DNA of 36,962 nucleotides from NCBI GenBank assembly GCA_022627515.1, contig JAKEGK010000283.1, positions 1-36,962 on the forward strand. The letters run 5' to 3'. The DNA is from Gammaproteobacteria bacterium. GTDB lineage: Bacteria; Pseudomonadota; Gammaproteobacteria; SZUA-152. Shown in pieces: positions 16,017 through 26,900 of the stretch. A model generated the notes under the pieces. It did no database searches, was not told the DNA's origin, and saw only the letters and a program-made list of their open reading frames with translations. Each line of letters begins with the position of its first letter. Within the stretch, counting starts at the first letter, position 1. The position numbers and the translations under genes were made by a program.

Positions 16017-17702
16017 ATGGCCAGAGTTGAAAGCTTGGAACTGCTCAATTCCGTGATCAATGATCTGGAACCCATCGGGCAAATGACTACCGGTAATCCG
16101 CTGCGCGCGGCGGACTGGAATGCCATGGTGGGTGCGGTGCGTAATTTGGCGCGGCTTATCGTTTCACGGGAAAAAACCACCGGCGCACTACTGGATGAGC
16201 GTTATGCTACGCGCAATCACAACCATAGTGGCCAAATGACATTAGCATGGTTCGAGTCCGGCGCACGCACTTTGTTGGATGAAGCCATGACAGGCGCCGT
16301 AGAGCAGCGAGCCGCGGTTACAGAACTGCGTAAGGAAATGGCGGCGTTGCGGCAAGATATGGCATTGCTGAAAAACCAAGTGGAAAATATACGCATTCAG
16401 TTCGATGGTTTGCGCGATGAAGACGCATCACGCCAACGGGAAATGAATCAATTGGCGGTGCGCGTGGAAGGTTTAGTGGATGTGGGAGATGATCTGGCCG
16501 AACTAAACACGCGTTTTACCAGCATTGGTGCACGCGTTGAAGAAGCGCTTGCATTTCGTGAGCAACTTGTGGACGAAAATGGTGATCCTATCGATGTGGC
16601 CGGATTCAACACCCGTATTAATGAACTAGCGGATATGCGCAATAATTTGCGTACCGCCGATGGCAATATCGTCAATATCAGGGAATTTGAATCCACCCTG
16701 ACACGTCTTGAAGAGAACGCCATTAACCGCAATGATGTGGACGATGTAATCCTGCAACGCTTGCGCGAAGGCGGCATATTGGATGAAGCGGGCTTAGTTG
16801 ATTCAGTTACCATCCGTATCCAGGATAATTTTACAGAACAATTCGACAGCTTGACAAACGCCACCAACACGCTTGGATCACAAATCAACGCTCTCGATGC
16901 GAGTATCATAGACCACAGCAACCGGCTTGATGACGTCGAAGATGGTGTGTCATCGGCGTTAACATCATTAGGGACATTGACAGGGCTGCCAAGTCAACTG
17001 GCCTCGCAAGGTACACGCTTATCCACCTTGGAAACACGCGTGCAAAACAACCAGGTGGCTATTGCCGATTTACCAACCATTCGTTCGCGTTTGACTACCG
17101 TTGAAAACCAGGTAAGTGTTATCGACAACTTAAGTGCCACTATTAACGGTTTATCGGATCGCGTCGAAATCGTCGAAAGCAATCTAGGTCAAATAGATAT
17201 TTTATCCAGTCAAGTGAGTACTCTTGGCAACCGCGTGGGTGTCATAGAGCAATCTTTACCGAATATCACTAACTTGCAACAGCAAGTCGCCGCCAATAGC
17301 AGCAATATTCAAAATGTATCGCAGCGTATCAGCGCTAACGAAGCGGAATTGGATAATTTAGCGGGCATTCCCGAACAAGTGGCGTCGCTCAGCAAAACGC
17401 AGCAGGATATCGTGGGATGGCGAGTCACGGTTGATAAACGTTTGGATGATTTGTCGATTCGCGTCAATGTCAACACTACCCTGGCAAGTCGAGTCGATGT
17501 TTTGGAATCAACTGTTGCTGAAAACAGCACGGTCGTTCGGCAGCTAAACCAAACCGTAACCGGTATTCAGAATGTTTTGCCGAGTCTACAAGCGTTGCCG
17601 GATCAAATAAAAACCATCAATACGCGATTAACCACAGTCGAACGAAGAGTACCGATTGCGGGCGGTGGAACGGTTATTGGTGGCGGTACGGTTATTCGGT
17701 AG
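16017..17702 (+). CDS. Long coiled-coil tail fibre-like protein 2
   Basis: The 561-residue protein has a short head with Asp33-Trp34-Asn35 in PLRAADWNAMVGAVRNLA and HxH at His68-Asn-His70. Almost all the rest is coiled coil with heptad patterns and frequent Asn and Val (for example LSSQVSTLGNRVGVIEQSL). The end is a short glycine repeat (GGGTVIGGGTVIR) with no obvious receptor-binding head. This fits a trimeric fibre shaft. The stop is TAG at 17700-17702, and the next gene starts 15 bases later in the same frame, so a readthrough fusion is formally possible. The gene follows fibre 1 after two bases. Confidence 0.7.
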   Translation: MARVESLELLNSVINDLEPIGQMTTGNPLRAADWNAMVGAVRNLARLIVSREKTTGALLDERYATRNHNHSGQMTLAWFESGARTLLDEAMTGAVEQRAAVTELRKEMAALRQDMALLKNQVENIRIQFDGLRDEDASRQREMNQLAVRVEGLVDVGDDLAELNTRFTSIGARVEEALAFREQLVDENGDPIDVAGFNTRINELADMRNNLRTADGNIVNIREFESTLTRLEENAINRNDVDDVILQRLREGGILDEAGLVDSVTIRIQDNFTEQFDSLTNATNTLGSQINALDASIIDHSNRLDDVEDGVSSALTSLGTLTGLPSQLASQGTRLSTLETRVQNNQVAIADLPTIRSRLTTVENQVSVIDNLSATINGLSDRVEIVESNLGQIDILSSQVSTLGNRVGVIEQSLPNITNLQQQVAANSSNIQNVSQRISANEAELDNLAGIPEQVASLSKTQQDIVGWRVTVDKRLDDLSIRVNVNTTLASRVDVLESTVAENSTVVRQLNQTVTGIQNVLPSLQALPDQIKTINTRLTTVERRVPIAGGGTVIGGGTVIR

Positions 17703-17717
17703 CCTAAACAAAACATT

Positions 17718-18626
17718 ATGTTAGATCCATTTGAAAGCCGGCTCGCAGATATGCTCTCAGACGGTCTTGCCGGGATGGACAACATCGTGGTGCGGCCTCG
17801 CGATGATCTCGCAGATTTATTAGTGGCGGATACAGATCGCGTTGTTATCGTTGTGCGGTTATTAACTGCCGCATCCGACAATCAACTCGGTGACGATGCG
17901 CGCGAACGATTGGGACAACGCGGCGATTATCAACTACGCGCATCTTTATTCTTGACGGGTGAGGTTGCGGTGGATTTTATCGTGGCAGAAACACCTCAGG
18001 ATGGTGATGCTGAATTAAATCGGCCATTGTTACTGAAGGTACTGGATAAAGCGCTGGTCGTACTGCATGAAGAAAACTTACGCAAGGGGCGCGCTTTTCA
18101 AACCGGTAACGATATAGGTTTTGATTTAACAGGGTTTCGTTTAACGGGATTAGGTCCCGTAGCGGAACAAAAGGATAATTTTCGAATGTTACGTGCGACC
18201 TACCACTATGCAGGACGCTTCTGGCCTGTGGAACTCCTGGCCGAAGGCAATGTAATTCAAACCTTACCGACACGCATTGCCGTGCTGCCCGTACAGATTC
18301 CGCAAAATATCCAAGCCAATGCCGGTAGTGAGGATGTAACGATCCCGTTACATGTGGATTTACGTTCCCTGAACGGAGCACCGGTGCGGCTTGTCGCACG
18401 TATGAAAGGCGCATCACCACCGGGTCAACTGGTTGGTGATACGACCAATGTACCACCAGGCGGCTATGTGGCGTATATACCTAATGCCGAGGGAGTGTTT
18501 GAATTGGTCTATCGGCCACCTGCCAGTTTAAGTAACGATACCCAAGTGAGAATATCGTTGGGGCTCGCGCATACAGAACGAGCAACGATTTCTTTGGGCG
18601 AACTAAGCATTCGGGTAGCAAGCTAA
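17718..18626 (+). CDS. Possible tail terminator-like protein with C-terminal beta domain
   Basis: The protein has 302 residues. The first 180 residues (DRVVIVVRLLTAASDNQLGD, RGDYQLRASLFLTGEVAVDF, NFRMLRATYHYAGRFWPVEL) form an alpha/beta domain that resembles tail terminator or Pvc16-type proteins in layout, but the match is weak. The last 110 residues look like an immunoglobulin-like beta domain (EDVTIPLHVDLRSLNGAPVR). It has no Shine-Dalgarno and lies in frame 15 bases after the fibre TAG stop, so reinitiation or readthrough is likely. Its stop overlaps the next ATG (TAATG). It could also be a fibre tip or adaptor. Confidence 0.4.
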   Translation: MLDPFESRLADMLSDGLAGMDNIVVRPRDDLADLLVADTDRVVIVVRLLTAASDNQLGDDARERLGQRGDYQLRASLFLTGEVAVDFIVAETPQDGDAELNRPLLLKVLDKALVVLHEENLRKGRAFQTGNDIGFDLTGFRLTGLGPVAEQKDNFRMLRATYHYAGRFWPVELLAEGNVIQTLPTRIAVLPVQIPQNIQANAGSEDVTIPLHVDLRSLNGAPVRLVARMKGASPPGQLVGDTTNVPPGGYVAYIPNAEGVFELVYRPPASLSNDTQVRISLGLAHTERATISLGELSIRVAS

Positions 18627-20572
18627 TGGCGTGGACACTGGGACCAACATTGAATTTTACTCAAACAGAATTTGCATTCGATGCCTTCAGTATTCAAACA
18701 GCGACGGCGTTGCCTACCCATGTCTTGCAATTGACGCCAACGCAATTACAAGGAGAGATTCTCGAATTCACCGCCGCCGGTGAAACTCAATCAATGCCCG
18801 TGCCGATTCCCCGTTTAGCGGGGCTCGATGAATTAGAAGTAGAACAAGTCAGTTTTGATTTATCCAGCGCGACTTTCGAAGATGAAAAAACCGTCACTGC
18901 GCAGAATGTATCGTCCAATGGTTTGTCCGTTGCGTATAGTCCCGATGTAACGGGTGCGCCAGTCAGTTTAATGCGCATAGAGATTGAAGACTTAATGCTG
19001 CCGGCATCAGCTTCCAAAACGTATATAGTCGCAGGTAATGGCGCAAACGGCAGTGTTAGTCGCGTGGTTTACCGTTTTGATAGCTCCAACAACCGAGTGA
19101 TTGCCGAAGTTAGCGGATCAACCAGTGGCGGCGAATATGTGCACTTCCTTGTGCGCCCCTCAACCAACGGCGCATTCGGGCCGCCGATGGCGGCGGCACC
19201 GCATTTTGATATGCCGGGGCAGGGTGGTGCGATGTACGGTCCCGCCTTGGGTGGCGCGGCACTATCCGTTTTCAATAACGGTGGGAAAATAAAGGCGGTT
19301 TTTATATTATCGCCACCTATAACCGTTGCTGGCTTCAAACTAATTATCGGCGTCAGTGCAGAAAACAACAGCAGTGCACATGGCGGTTTGCCCAATGAAG
19401 TTGGCGGTATATCCTGGTCAGCAAGCTCGGTAACGGCCAAATACGATGTGCGCCCAAAAGGCATTAGCATCACGGCCTCTGTGCCCAATGCGGCTGACGA
19501 ACCGATCGTGTCACGCTTTGATACCGATCCCGGCAACACACCACTTAACGTTGATTTTGCCCCCGTGGCACGCAGCTTATTAAAATCATCATATCCTTCC
19601 AGCAGTGGCAGCGACTTAGGCTTGCAATTAAATTTTAGCTGCGATTCACCGGGAAAACTGCGCGTCAACCTTGCCGCAGCCGCTGTGCGTTATTTACGCC
19701 GCCCGCTGGCCGGCGATACGGAACAACGTTCGATAAAAGGCGCGATTGAATCTGTTAACTTTCCCATACCGGAAAATCTTAAACCCGCCGGGCTTAGCTT
19801 TACCATCGACGGCGCCTATGGTCCGGCACGTTTAGTGCTTGCGGCCGACAATACATTGGAACATCCGCGGCATGGTTTTCATGTGGCCAATAGTACACGG
19901 CTTGCACGGCGTATGAGTTTAACCAATGTTGAACGCCGTTTACCGCTCGCACGTGTGGCATTGTTTGGTAGAGCCAGCGAAGAGGGTGAGTTACTCGTCA
20001 GCTTACACAATGGAGACGAAATACGAATTGGTTCTCCGATTGGTGAGCCCGTTTCGATTCCGTTATCACCAGCGTCTCAGTCCAGTTGGCATCGCGCCGG
20101 ATTTCCTGCGGATAAAATGTTGCCGCCACATCCGGATGCGGTTTGGGTGGTTGCACAAGTGACCCGCGGTGTTTTTTGGTGGCACGCCGATATGGATGAT
20201 CCAAATGCTACCCAACGATCAAATGACGGTGGCGCTAGTTGGACAATGGTACCCGCGAAACCCATGTTGCAACTGGCGGTAGTCGAAGTCGACGATCAAG
20301 GTAATCCAAGACCTTTGCAACCACTCTCGTTAACCTGGGCAGATGGTGTGTTGAATACCGATATCGTTGGTGTAACAGGCCAGGCACAACAACTCCCACC
20401 ACAGTTCCGGCGTTATTGGGTGGCGCAGGAAAACGCGCATCAATCCTTTCTTAACCGTGTGTCGGAATTGGGTGGCCTCTTGAAGTTCGGATTTCATTGC
20501 CGCCGTGACGTGGAATTGTCTCTCAGTAATGTTGTATTGGTGTATAACCCATGGCAGGCAGGAGAGACTTAA
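18626..20572 (+). CDS. Unrecognised 648-residue beta-rich structural protein
   Basis: I recognise no family. The protein is mostly beta strand, starts MAWTLGPTLNFTQTEFAF, has a glycine-rich region near 180-220 (MPGQGGAMYGPALGGAALSV) and ends with a beta domain near FGFHCRRDVELSLSNVV. No signal peptide, membrane segment or catalytic motif is visible. It is locked into the operon by TAATG overlaps on both sides, so it is probably a component of the particle: a collar, extra fibre or decoration protein. The Trp-rich segment near 500-540 (WVVAQVTRGVFWWHADMDD) could be carbohydrate binding, but this is only a guess. Confidence 0.55.
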   Translation: MAWTLGPTLNFTQTEFAFDAFSIQTATALPTHVLQLTPTQLQGEILEFTAAGETQSMPVPIPRLAGLDELEVEQVSFDLSSATFEDEKTVTAQNVSSNGLSVAYSPDVTGAPVSLMRIEIEDLMLPASASKTYIVAGNGANGSVSRVVYRFDSSNNRVIAEVSGSTSGGEYVHFLVRPSTNGAFGPPMAAAPHFDMPGQGGAMYGPALGGAALSVFNNGGKIKAVFILSPPITVAGFKLIIGVSAENNSSAHGGLPNEVGGISWSASSVTAKYDVRPKGISITASVPNAADEPIVSRFDTDPGNTPLNVDFAPVARSLLKSSYPSSSGSDLGLQLNFSCDSPGKLRVNLAAAAVRYLRRPLAGDTEQRSIKGAIESVNFPIPENLKPAGLSFTIDGAYGPARLVLAADNTLEHPRHGFHVANSTRLARRMSLTNVERRLPLARVALFGRASEEGELLVSLHNGDEIRIGSPIGEPVSIPLSPASQSSWHRAGFPADKMLPPHPDAVWVVAQVTRGVFWWHADMDDPNATQRSNDGGASWTMVPAKPMLQLAVVEVDDQGNPRPLQPLSLTWADGVLNTDIVGVTGQAQQLPPQFRRYWVAQENAHQSFLNRVSELGGLLKFGFHCRRDVELSLSNVVLVYNPWQAGET

Positions 20573-23500
20573 TGGCAGGGCTGCTCGATTCATTGGACTC
20601 ACTCTTAGATACCGCCGATTTGAGTACGTTAATTGGCGGACAAAGCACTGAATTGGGTGGCATTATTTCCACTGTGCAAGGATTGATTGATGGTCCTGCA
20701 GAACTAACCAGCCTTCAAGGCATCATTGATGCTGTGCCCTTGCCACCGGGGCTTGAAGGCATTGGTAATTTGTCCGCATCGCTTAGTGGTTTTAGAACGC
20801 CCAGCGATTTTAGTGGGCCTTTGGGGCATATACTTACACCACTCAGTAATTTGACTGGCACGCTAACCGGTGGCAGCACGGCACAATTTACCGCGCTAGT
20901 GGATATGGTTCGCGAAATAATTCGTTTAATCACCGGGCGAGTATTTGGTGGTCCCAGTGGTATGCCGGATGGTGGAGGTATCCAAATACCTGAGTTACCT
21001 GACGTGGATGATTTACGTGATGCGATTGCACAAGCACGTAGCATTGTTCAAGACCTTGGTCCGCATGTAGACGCTGCGCGTTTATTGGAATTCTTAAAAC
21101 AAGCCGCGGCAGGTTTTGCAACGCCGTTAGTCCGGTTTCCTAATTTACCGGTGATTGATGAAACCATGGAAGCCCTGCAAACGGTGGCTACCTGGCAAAC
21201 TTTAACGCCCGACCAACTAAATGCAAACCTGGTACGTACCATCGAGATGGCGGCGGAACTAATAAGTACGCCGCGGACCCGTATTGCTGCACCAGTATTG
21301 CACGCTGCTAATCAAGTAAGTAATGGAATAAACACGTTATCAGCCGCGCAAGCAACATTAACGGAAGTATTTGCTTCGGTTCGGCCTAAAATGTTAACAC
21401 CCACTGCACATCCAGGTTTTAGTGAACTACGCCGTATTGAGACGATAGCCGAAACATTAGAAAAACTGGCCTTTGCTTTACACCCGCAACAATCACCACT
21501 GGCGCAAGCGAAAGGCTTGGATGAAGCACTCACCCGTTCTCTGCTTGTGGTTGTACGCGCATTACAACCAGCCTATGACATCACGCCGATTGCGGCTAAA
21601 GTGCAGGAATTGTTAGGCAACTTGCCGGAAACCACCACAGATATCTTTGCCGATGTGGCAACGGCAATTAATGAATTTGATTTGTCTGCGGTTACTGATG
21701 CACTACAAACGGTGCGGGATGCCGTACAAAGCGTGGTTGATGAAGTCAATGGTGCTAAAGACACGGTGCGCACAGAACTGGAAGCATTGTTGTCACCGGT
21801 AGAAAACGCGTTAGATTCGGCACTAACAGCGGCAGGTTTTACGGAAATACAAAACGCGTTGGAAAGTTTGCCAACTGAAATAGAAAACTTTGTGAACAAC
21901 GAAATTTTACCCATCGTTGAGCCCGTGCGCCACGGCATTGAGACTGCGGTCAATGCGGTATCCGGCGCAGCCAGCAGTTTTAATCCCGAATCATTGATAG
22001 CCCCCATAAGCGACGCGGTAGAACAAGTGGCTACATTACTTAATAGCGACGCCGTACGCAGTACGTTTGCTGAAGTCGACAGCCTGCTGGCAAATGTAAT
22101 CCAAACGCTGGAAAATCTGGATTTATCTGCAGCCGCTGACGAGAGTATTTCCCTGATTGGTGATATTCAAGTAAAAGTAGAAGGAATAGATCCCGCAGCG
22201 ATACCAGATGCCGCTAAGCCGGTCATAGAACAAGCGGTCAAGGTGGTAACGGATATTGATTTTACCGCGGAAGTTTCTAATCCTATTGCGACGGCCGTGC
22301 AAACCGCGCTCGTAGAAGGGCCGGGAGCCGTGTTGGCAGCGCTGGAAGAAGGTGTCGATGAATTGCGCAATCGCTTGACACAATTTAAACCGTCCAATGT
22401 GATTGGTGAGCAGTTGGATGCACCCTTCAACCAGTTGATTGAAACCCTGAACCGGTTTAAACCTTCGGATTTGCTCAATCAGTTACAATCCGCACTCAGC
22501 GGATTGGCGGGTCGTTTAAGTGTTTTGGATGTGGGCGCGGTAGTAGATCCGTTGGTGGATATTCATGGCGCCGTTGTGAGCCAGGTGCAAGCTCTGCGTC
22601 CTTCAGTATTGTTACAACCGGTAAGCGATGCCATTCAAGATGCTATTGAAAAAGTATATGAAGTGACTCAGGTTGATACGCTGTTCGACGGGATAAATGA
22701 TGCATTGGAATATATACAATCGTGGACAGGGCTACTTGCAGATACGCGCGATTTGCTGCGTGATGGCGCAAACTTGTTTAGTGAACCCGGCGATGCAACG
22801 GCCGCTGTGAAGGATTTAGTGGATGAGGCTGTTGCAAAACTGGATGAAGTGGACTTAACGCGACTACAAGCTGCGTTTGACGCGGCGGGCGAAGCCGTGC
22901 GCGGCATTGAACGAGATGTTATTGCGGGGGATTTGGCGCGCGCATTACAGCAAGCGGGGCAACAAGGCCTTCCATTGCTTAATTCCAATGCGGCTAGTCA
23001 GCTGATAACCCTCATACGCGCATTTCCATTAGATGTGTTACGCACACATAGACCAATACCGGTACGCCGCCGGCTTATTACTGCATTGGAGAAATTGAAC
23101 AATGTGGCTGATATATTAGAAGCGTCACGACAACCGTGGAATGGTATCTCAGCAGAATTGAACAACGCCGCGGGAAATCTTCAGGAAAAATTGCTGGACT
23201 ATTATAAAGTACAACAACTCAACGGTGGTGGTGTATTTTCGCAATTTCGCAATTCTCCCGCCAACGTAACCGAATTGAAAGAAACCGTTAGAGAAGCGCT
23301 TAGCGACAGCCTCCAGGCGCCGCTGACAACAATCATAGTCGTGTTCCAAACATTCTCACCTTATATTCAGCTATTGGCGCAAGGAGTATCGGATATCATC
23401 GACGCTTTGCACGCAAAAGTCGATTCCATCACCGGTGAAGAAGGTGTCGGTGGTACGGTCAATGCGATAGAGGAAGCGGCCAATTTGTTGCGCGGAATCG

Positions 23501-23961
23501 ATTTAGCCCCAATTACCGATCCACTTGACGGTATATACAGCCAGATAGAAAACGCAGTCAATGCGCTCAATCCAGAGCCCTTGCGCGCTGCTCTGGAAGC
23601 CGCGCGCGATTCCATTGGTAATTTATTGAGCCTGTCGACCATTATCGACCAAAGTACAATTGATACCTTGGATGGAGCTTATAACACGGCAGTGGAAACC
23701 ATCGGCGCTCTGGCGCCAAGTGAAATAATAGCCGGCACCCTGGATCCCGTATATGAAGATTTACTTGCAGACTTTGTGCCTGTGCTGGATTTACCGGCGC
23801 GCTTGCGTGAGTTGCTTGAAACCGCCGGTCGTAAACTGGGTGGAGATGTCGTTATTGAACTTGGCCGCGTGGAAGTCGCTTTCGATGATATGTTGCGCGC
23901 CATACCTCTGGCAACGGGTAGTGCCAGTGTGCAGGTGAGTGCCTCGGTGAGTGCCGGCTAG
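20572..23961 (+). CDS. Giant all-helical protein, candidate tape-measure/ruler or helical scaffold
   Basis: ATG at 20572 with GGAGAG (20561-20566) gives 1129 residues. Almost the whole length is helical with Leu, Ile, Val and Asp/Glu spacing, and it contains imperfect repeats of about 60-100 residues (for example FKPSNVIGEQLDAPFNQLIE and FKPSDLLNQLQSALSGLAG, then LDPVYEDLLADFVPVLDLPA). The end is a short beta-like tail (SASVQVSASVSAG). No enzyme motif is visible. No other clear tape-measure gene is in the operon, so this protein could set tube length, but the position late in the operon is unusual for a ruler. It could instead be a fibre scaffold. The next gene starts 14 bases later. Confidence 0.55.
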   Translation: MAGLLDSLDSLLDTADLSTLIGGQSTELGGIISTVQGLIDGPAELTSLQGIIDAVPLPPGLEGIGNLSASLSGFRTPSDFSGPLGHILTPLSNLTGTLTGGSTAQFTALVDMVREIIRLITGRVFGGPSGMPDGGGIQIPELPDVDDLRDAIAQARSIVQDLGPHVDAARLLEFLKQAAAGFATPLVRFPNLPVIDETMEALQTVATWQTLTPDQLNANLVRTIEMAAELISTPRTRIAAPVLHAANQVSNGINTLSAAQATLTEVFASVRPKMLTPTAHPGFSELRRIETIAETLEKLAFALHPQQSPLAQAKGLDEALTRSLLVVVRALQPAYDITPIAAKVQELLGNLPETTTDIFADVATAINEFDLSAVTDALQTVRDAVQSVVDEVNGAKDTVRTELEALLSPVENALDSALTAAGFTEIQNALESLPTEIENFVNNEILPIVEPVRHGIETAVNAVSGAASSFNPESLIAPISDAVEQVATLLNSDAVRSTFAEVDSLLANVIQTLENLDLSAAADESISLIGDIQVKVEGIDPAAIPDAAKPVIEQAVKVVTDIDFTAEVSNPIATAVQTALVEGPGAVLAALEEGVDELRNRLTQFKPSNVIGEQLDAPFNQLIETLNRFKPSDLLNQLQSALSGLAGRLSVLDVGAVVDPLVDIHGAVVSQVQALRPSVLLQPVSDAIQDAIEKVYEVTQVDTLFDGINDALEYIQSWTGLLADTRDLLRDGANLFSEPGDATAAVKDLVDEAVAKLDEVDLTRLQAAFDAAGEAVRGIERDVIAGDLARALQQAGQQGLPLLNSNAASQLITLIRAFPLDVLRTHRPIPVRRRLITALEKLNNVADILEASRQPWNGISAELNNAAGNLQEKLLDYYKVQQLNGGGVFSQFRNSPANVTELKETVREALSDSLQAPLTTIIVVFQTFSPYIQLLAQGVSDIIDALHAKVDSITGEEGVGGTVNAIEEAANLLRGIDLAPITDPLDGIYSQIENAVNALNPEPLRAALEAARDSIGNLLSLSTIIDQSTIDTLDGAYNTAVETIGALAPSEIIAGTLDPVYEDLLADFVPVLDLPARLRELLETAGRKLGGDVVIELGRVEVAFDDMLRAIPLATGSASVQVSASVSAG

Positions 23962-23974
23962 CGGGAGAATCATT

Positions 23975-26900
23975 ATGTCATTGGGATACGCTTTATTACA
24001 CCGTAATCGTATTCAGGTTGCTCTGGATGCCGGACCGCGTAAACGTACCTACGATGATTTGACGGATTTTGCGTTTGGTATATTAGGGACTAGCTCGGGA
24101 GATTTAACAGAGGGCGTTGTTGATTTCGCCCAAAGTCGCATGCAGTTGATTAACAATATCGTTGAGCAGCAAATGGAGCGCTTTATCGGAGAAAACGGGC
24201 CGTTCTCCTTTATTCAAAATTTGTTAGATCGCATTGGCAGTATTGAAGGTATTGCCGATCTCAGTAGTGGGTTTTTTAGTTATTTGGGCAATACCGATGG
24301 CATTAGCTTACGTGGATCGTTGCGCCAATGGGTTGACAAGTTATGTGATGCCATCCCGGACCTAAGCGGCGAGGCGTTGAATCAATTTCTAATGGATCAG
24401 GTGGAAGGTATTACTGCCGTGTTGGAACGGCCGCTGGTCAGCGGGCAGCGCGATGTCACCGCACACCGGGCGTTTCGAGCAGCTGTTACATTAAGGACGT
24501 ACATCAGCGACGGTTTAGAAAACGCTCCGTGGGCGGATGCCGAGTTTGACGTACGATCAATGTTGTGCCAGCTATTGCACCAAGTGGTTGACGGAATCGA
24601 CGATACAGCGATTGCGGGGTTTGTGGAATTTATTCAGTCTTTTCAAAGCGAGTATGGAGGTCTATTGCATGCATCCTTCAGTTTCAGCGCCAGTGTCAAT
24701 GTGTCCACAGGTGATGGGCCGCAGGGTATGCCTGACGGAGATATCAGTTACCTCGATGAAGTGAAAGCGGTAGCACATCCTCAACCGGGTGCCTTTTGGG
24801 GGGTGGATTTAGCCACCAACATACTGGCCACGTTCTTTTTAATCTGGGAGTCAGTACGTACTGATAACTACAAGGATCGTTGGTCTGACGGCACGCTGAG
24901 TGTAATCACCATTCTTTGGCACGCCACGCATACCCTTCTACGGTCCGCGTGGCCGGAACAGATTAACCGCCAACGCGGTGATGATAGTGGTGGAAATATT
25001 TTTAAAAATTGGATTTTTACCGATCAGGGAAATTTCGCTATTAATCTGTTGCTGCGTTTGTTCCAATCGTTCCACGACGGTACCGCCTCGAATTGGGCGT
25101 TGTCGTTTGCTCAGCGTTTATTAAAGTATTTTTCCAACGTTACAATTATTCGCTCTTTTTATTATTTCACGCGCTCAGTATGGTATTTCAAAGATCGTGC
25201 ATCAGTAGACAATCCTGAACCCGTATCCATGGTGCGCATGTTTTGGGCTGTTTGGGGGCCAATGTCGTGGATTGCCACTTTTTTTAGCTTTTTTACATCC
25301 TGGGATGACTTTTCATTGGAGAAAGGTTTTAAAACGCGTACCAATGTACTCTTGGGTCTAGGATTGGGACTTGGATTTGTGACGGGCTATATCGTGTTAT
25401 GGGTTTTGGCAGGCCAGCGACCGGGTAGTTTACGCATTGCACCTGATTGGTGGACGCTGGCATTAACATTTGTTTGTGCTTTATTGGCTCTTATTGCGCT
25501 GATTCTTATATTAGCTGACCTGGAATCCGATAGTAAAGGCGCGGCGATTGCTGGCGCGGTGATTATTGGTGTATTCAGCCTTCTTGGTATTGGTTTGCCT
25601 GCCTTATTTCATTATCGAACCGAGGAATACAATCTTACGGCGGAAATTTTTATAGAAATCGGCATGTTTTTATTATTATTATCCGGCGCATTACTGATCG
25701 CCGGCGTATTGCCGTTTTTCCTCTGGTGGTTTTTTATCGATGATGGCCGGGATAAACATGGATTATTCAACAATAAAGATGCTGATCACTCTCCGTATAA
25801 ACTGCCTTTCCGCTCGGGAGAGAACTGGTTATGTGGTCAAGGTGTGCACGGTATTTTTAGTCACATTCCGAGCGACGTAAGAAACGATCATGACATCGAT
25901 AACGAATATGCTTATGACTTCAACGAAAAGGAAAACAAAAATGCGTTCGCAGCCCGCGATGGTATCGTGATCGATGTTGTCAAAGATAATGAAAACGGCA
26001 GCGATAACGCTAATTCCATCGAAGTTATGCATACCGAATGGCACAGTGGGCATGATCCGGGAGACGATGACGAACGTGTATTAACGTATTCTGAATATTT
26101 TCATTTGTCACGTAATCATGTATGGATCGATATCGGTTACCGCTTCGTTCAGGGAGTGCATATAGCCGATATCGACAGCACCGGCCGCAGTGCGCAACAT
26201 CATTTACATTTTCATGCCGAGGAATATCAGCGCCGTGTCCCAACTACGGATTCACCGCCGGCAGATGCCAGGCGCAATATAACGATCCCGGTTGTGTTTC
26301 AGGATTCTTCCACACATCGTTTCCGTAATTTTCCGTTTTTGGCATGGATTCCAGGAAAAGGACATATACCGGGAAAGCCGTTATCCATGGCATATTATAC
26401 GTCGAACAATGAAGAACACGATCCTCTTGTCAATCCATTAGTCATTTCCTTGGATGAGCAGGGTACACCAACGCATGAGCACTGGATTTTAATTGACAAG
26501 ACGCTCATCGAAAACGGTCCTTTACCCGCATCGTTGACCGTGCGAACAACGGTGAATGACAACCATTTCCATGAAATTACCTTAACGCAGCAGCAACTCG
26601 CCAGTATTCTGCGTATGCAGGAGTTATCCGGTGTGAATGTGTCGCAAGTTAATGGCCATCAACACGCATTAATCGGATACAAATATCAGCAAGCGGTTAT
26701 TGATATTTGGTTGTCTCAAAACGGTAATCCCGAGCATGGTCATTGGCTGTCAATCAACCAACGAAACCTCGGTTGGGAATGGGGGACAATACCCGCTAAT
26801 CAGACATTGACAGCGGCTTCCGCGCTGACAGGTGCTGCGGCGCACACGCACGATATTACCTTAAATCATCAACAATTGTTCGACCTGCTACGGCGCCGGC

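Noticed and set aside
16448-16921. Minus-strand ORF of 157 residues inside fibre 2
   Set aside because: It is rich in Ser and Arg in the way of frame shadows, has no ribosome site and lies fully inside a well supported coiled-coil gene.
3822-20572. Complete prophage or type VI secretion system
   Set aside because: No portal, capsid, terminase, integrase or lysis genes, and no TssJLM membrane complex, ClpV or separate VgrG/Hcp operon. The order is that of a free contractile particle.
20551-20572. Earlier ATG start for the helical giant
   Set aside because: GGAGAG lies between the two candidates and fits only ATG at 20572, which also gives the TAATG overlap seen at other junctions.
23951-23975. 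Earlier GTG start for the giant gene
   Set aside because: It would overlap the previous gene and has no ribosome site. ATG at 23975 has GGGAG at the right distance.
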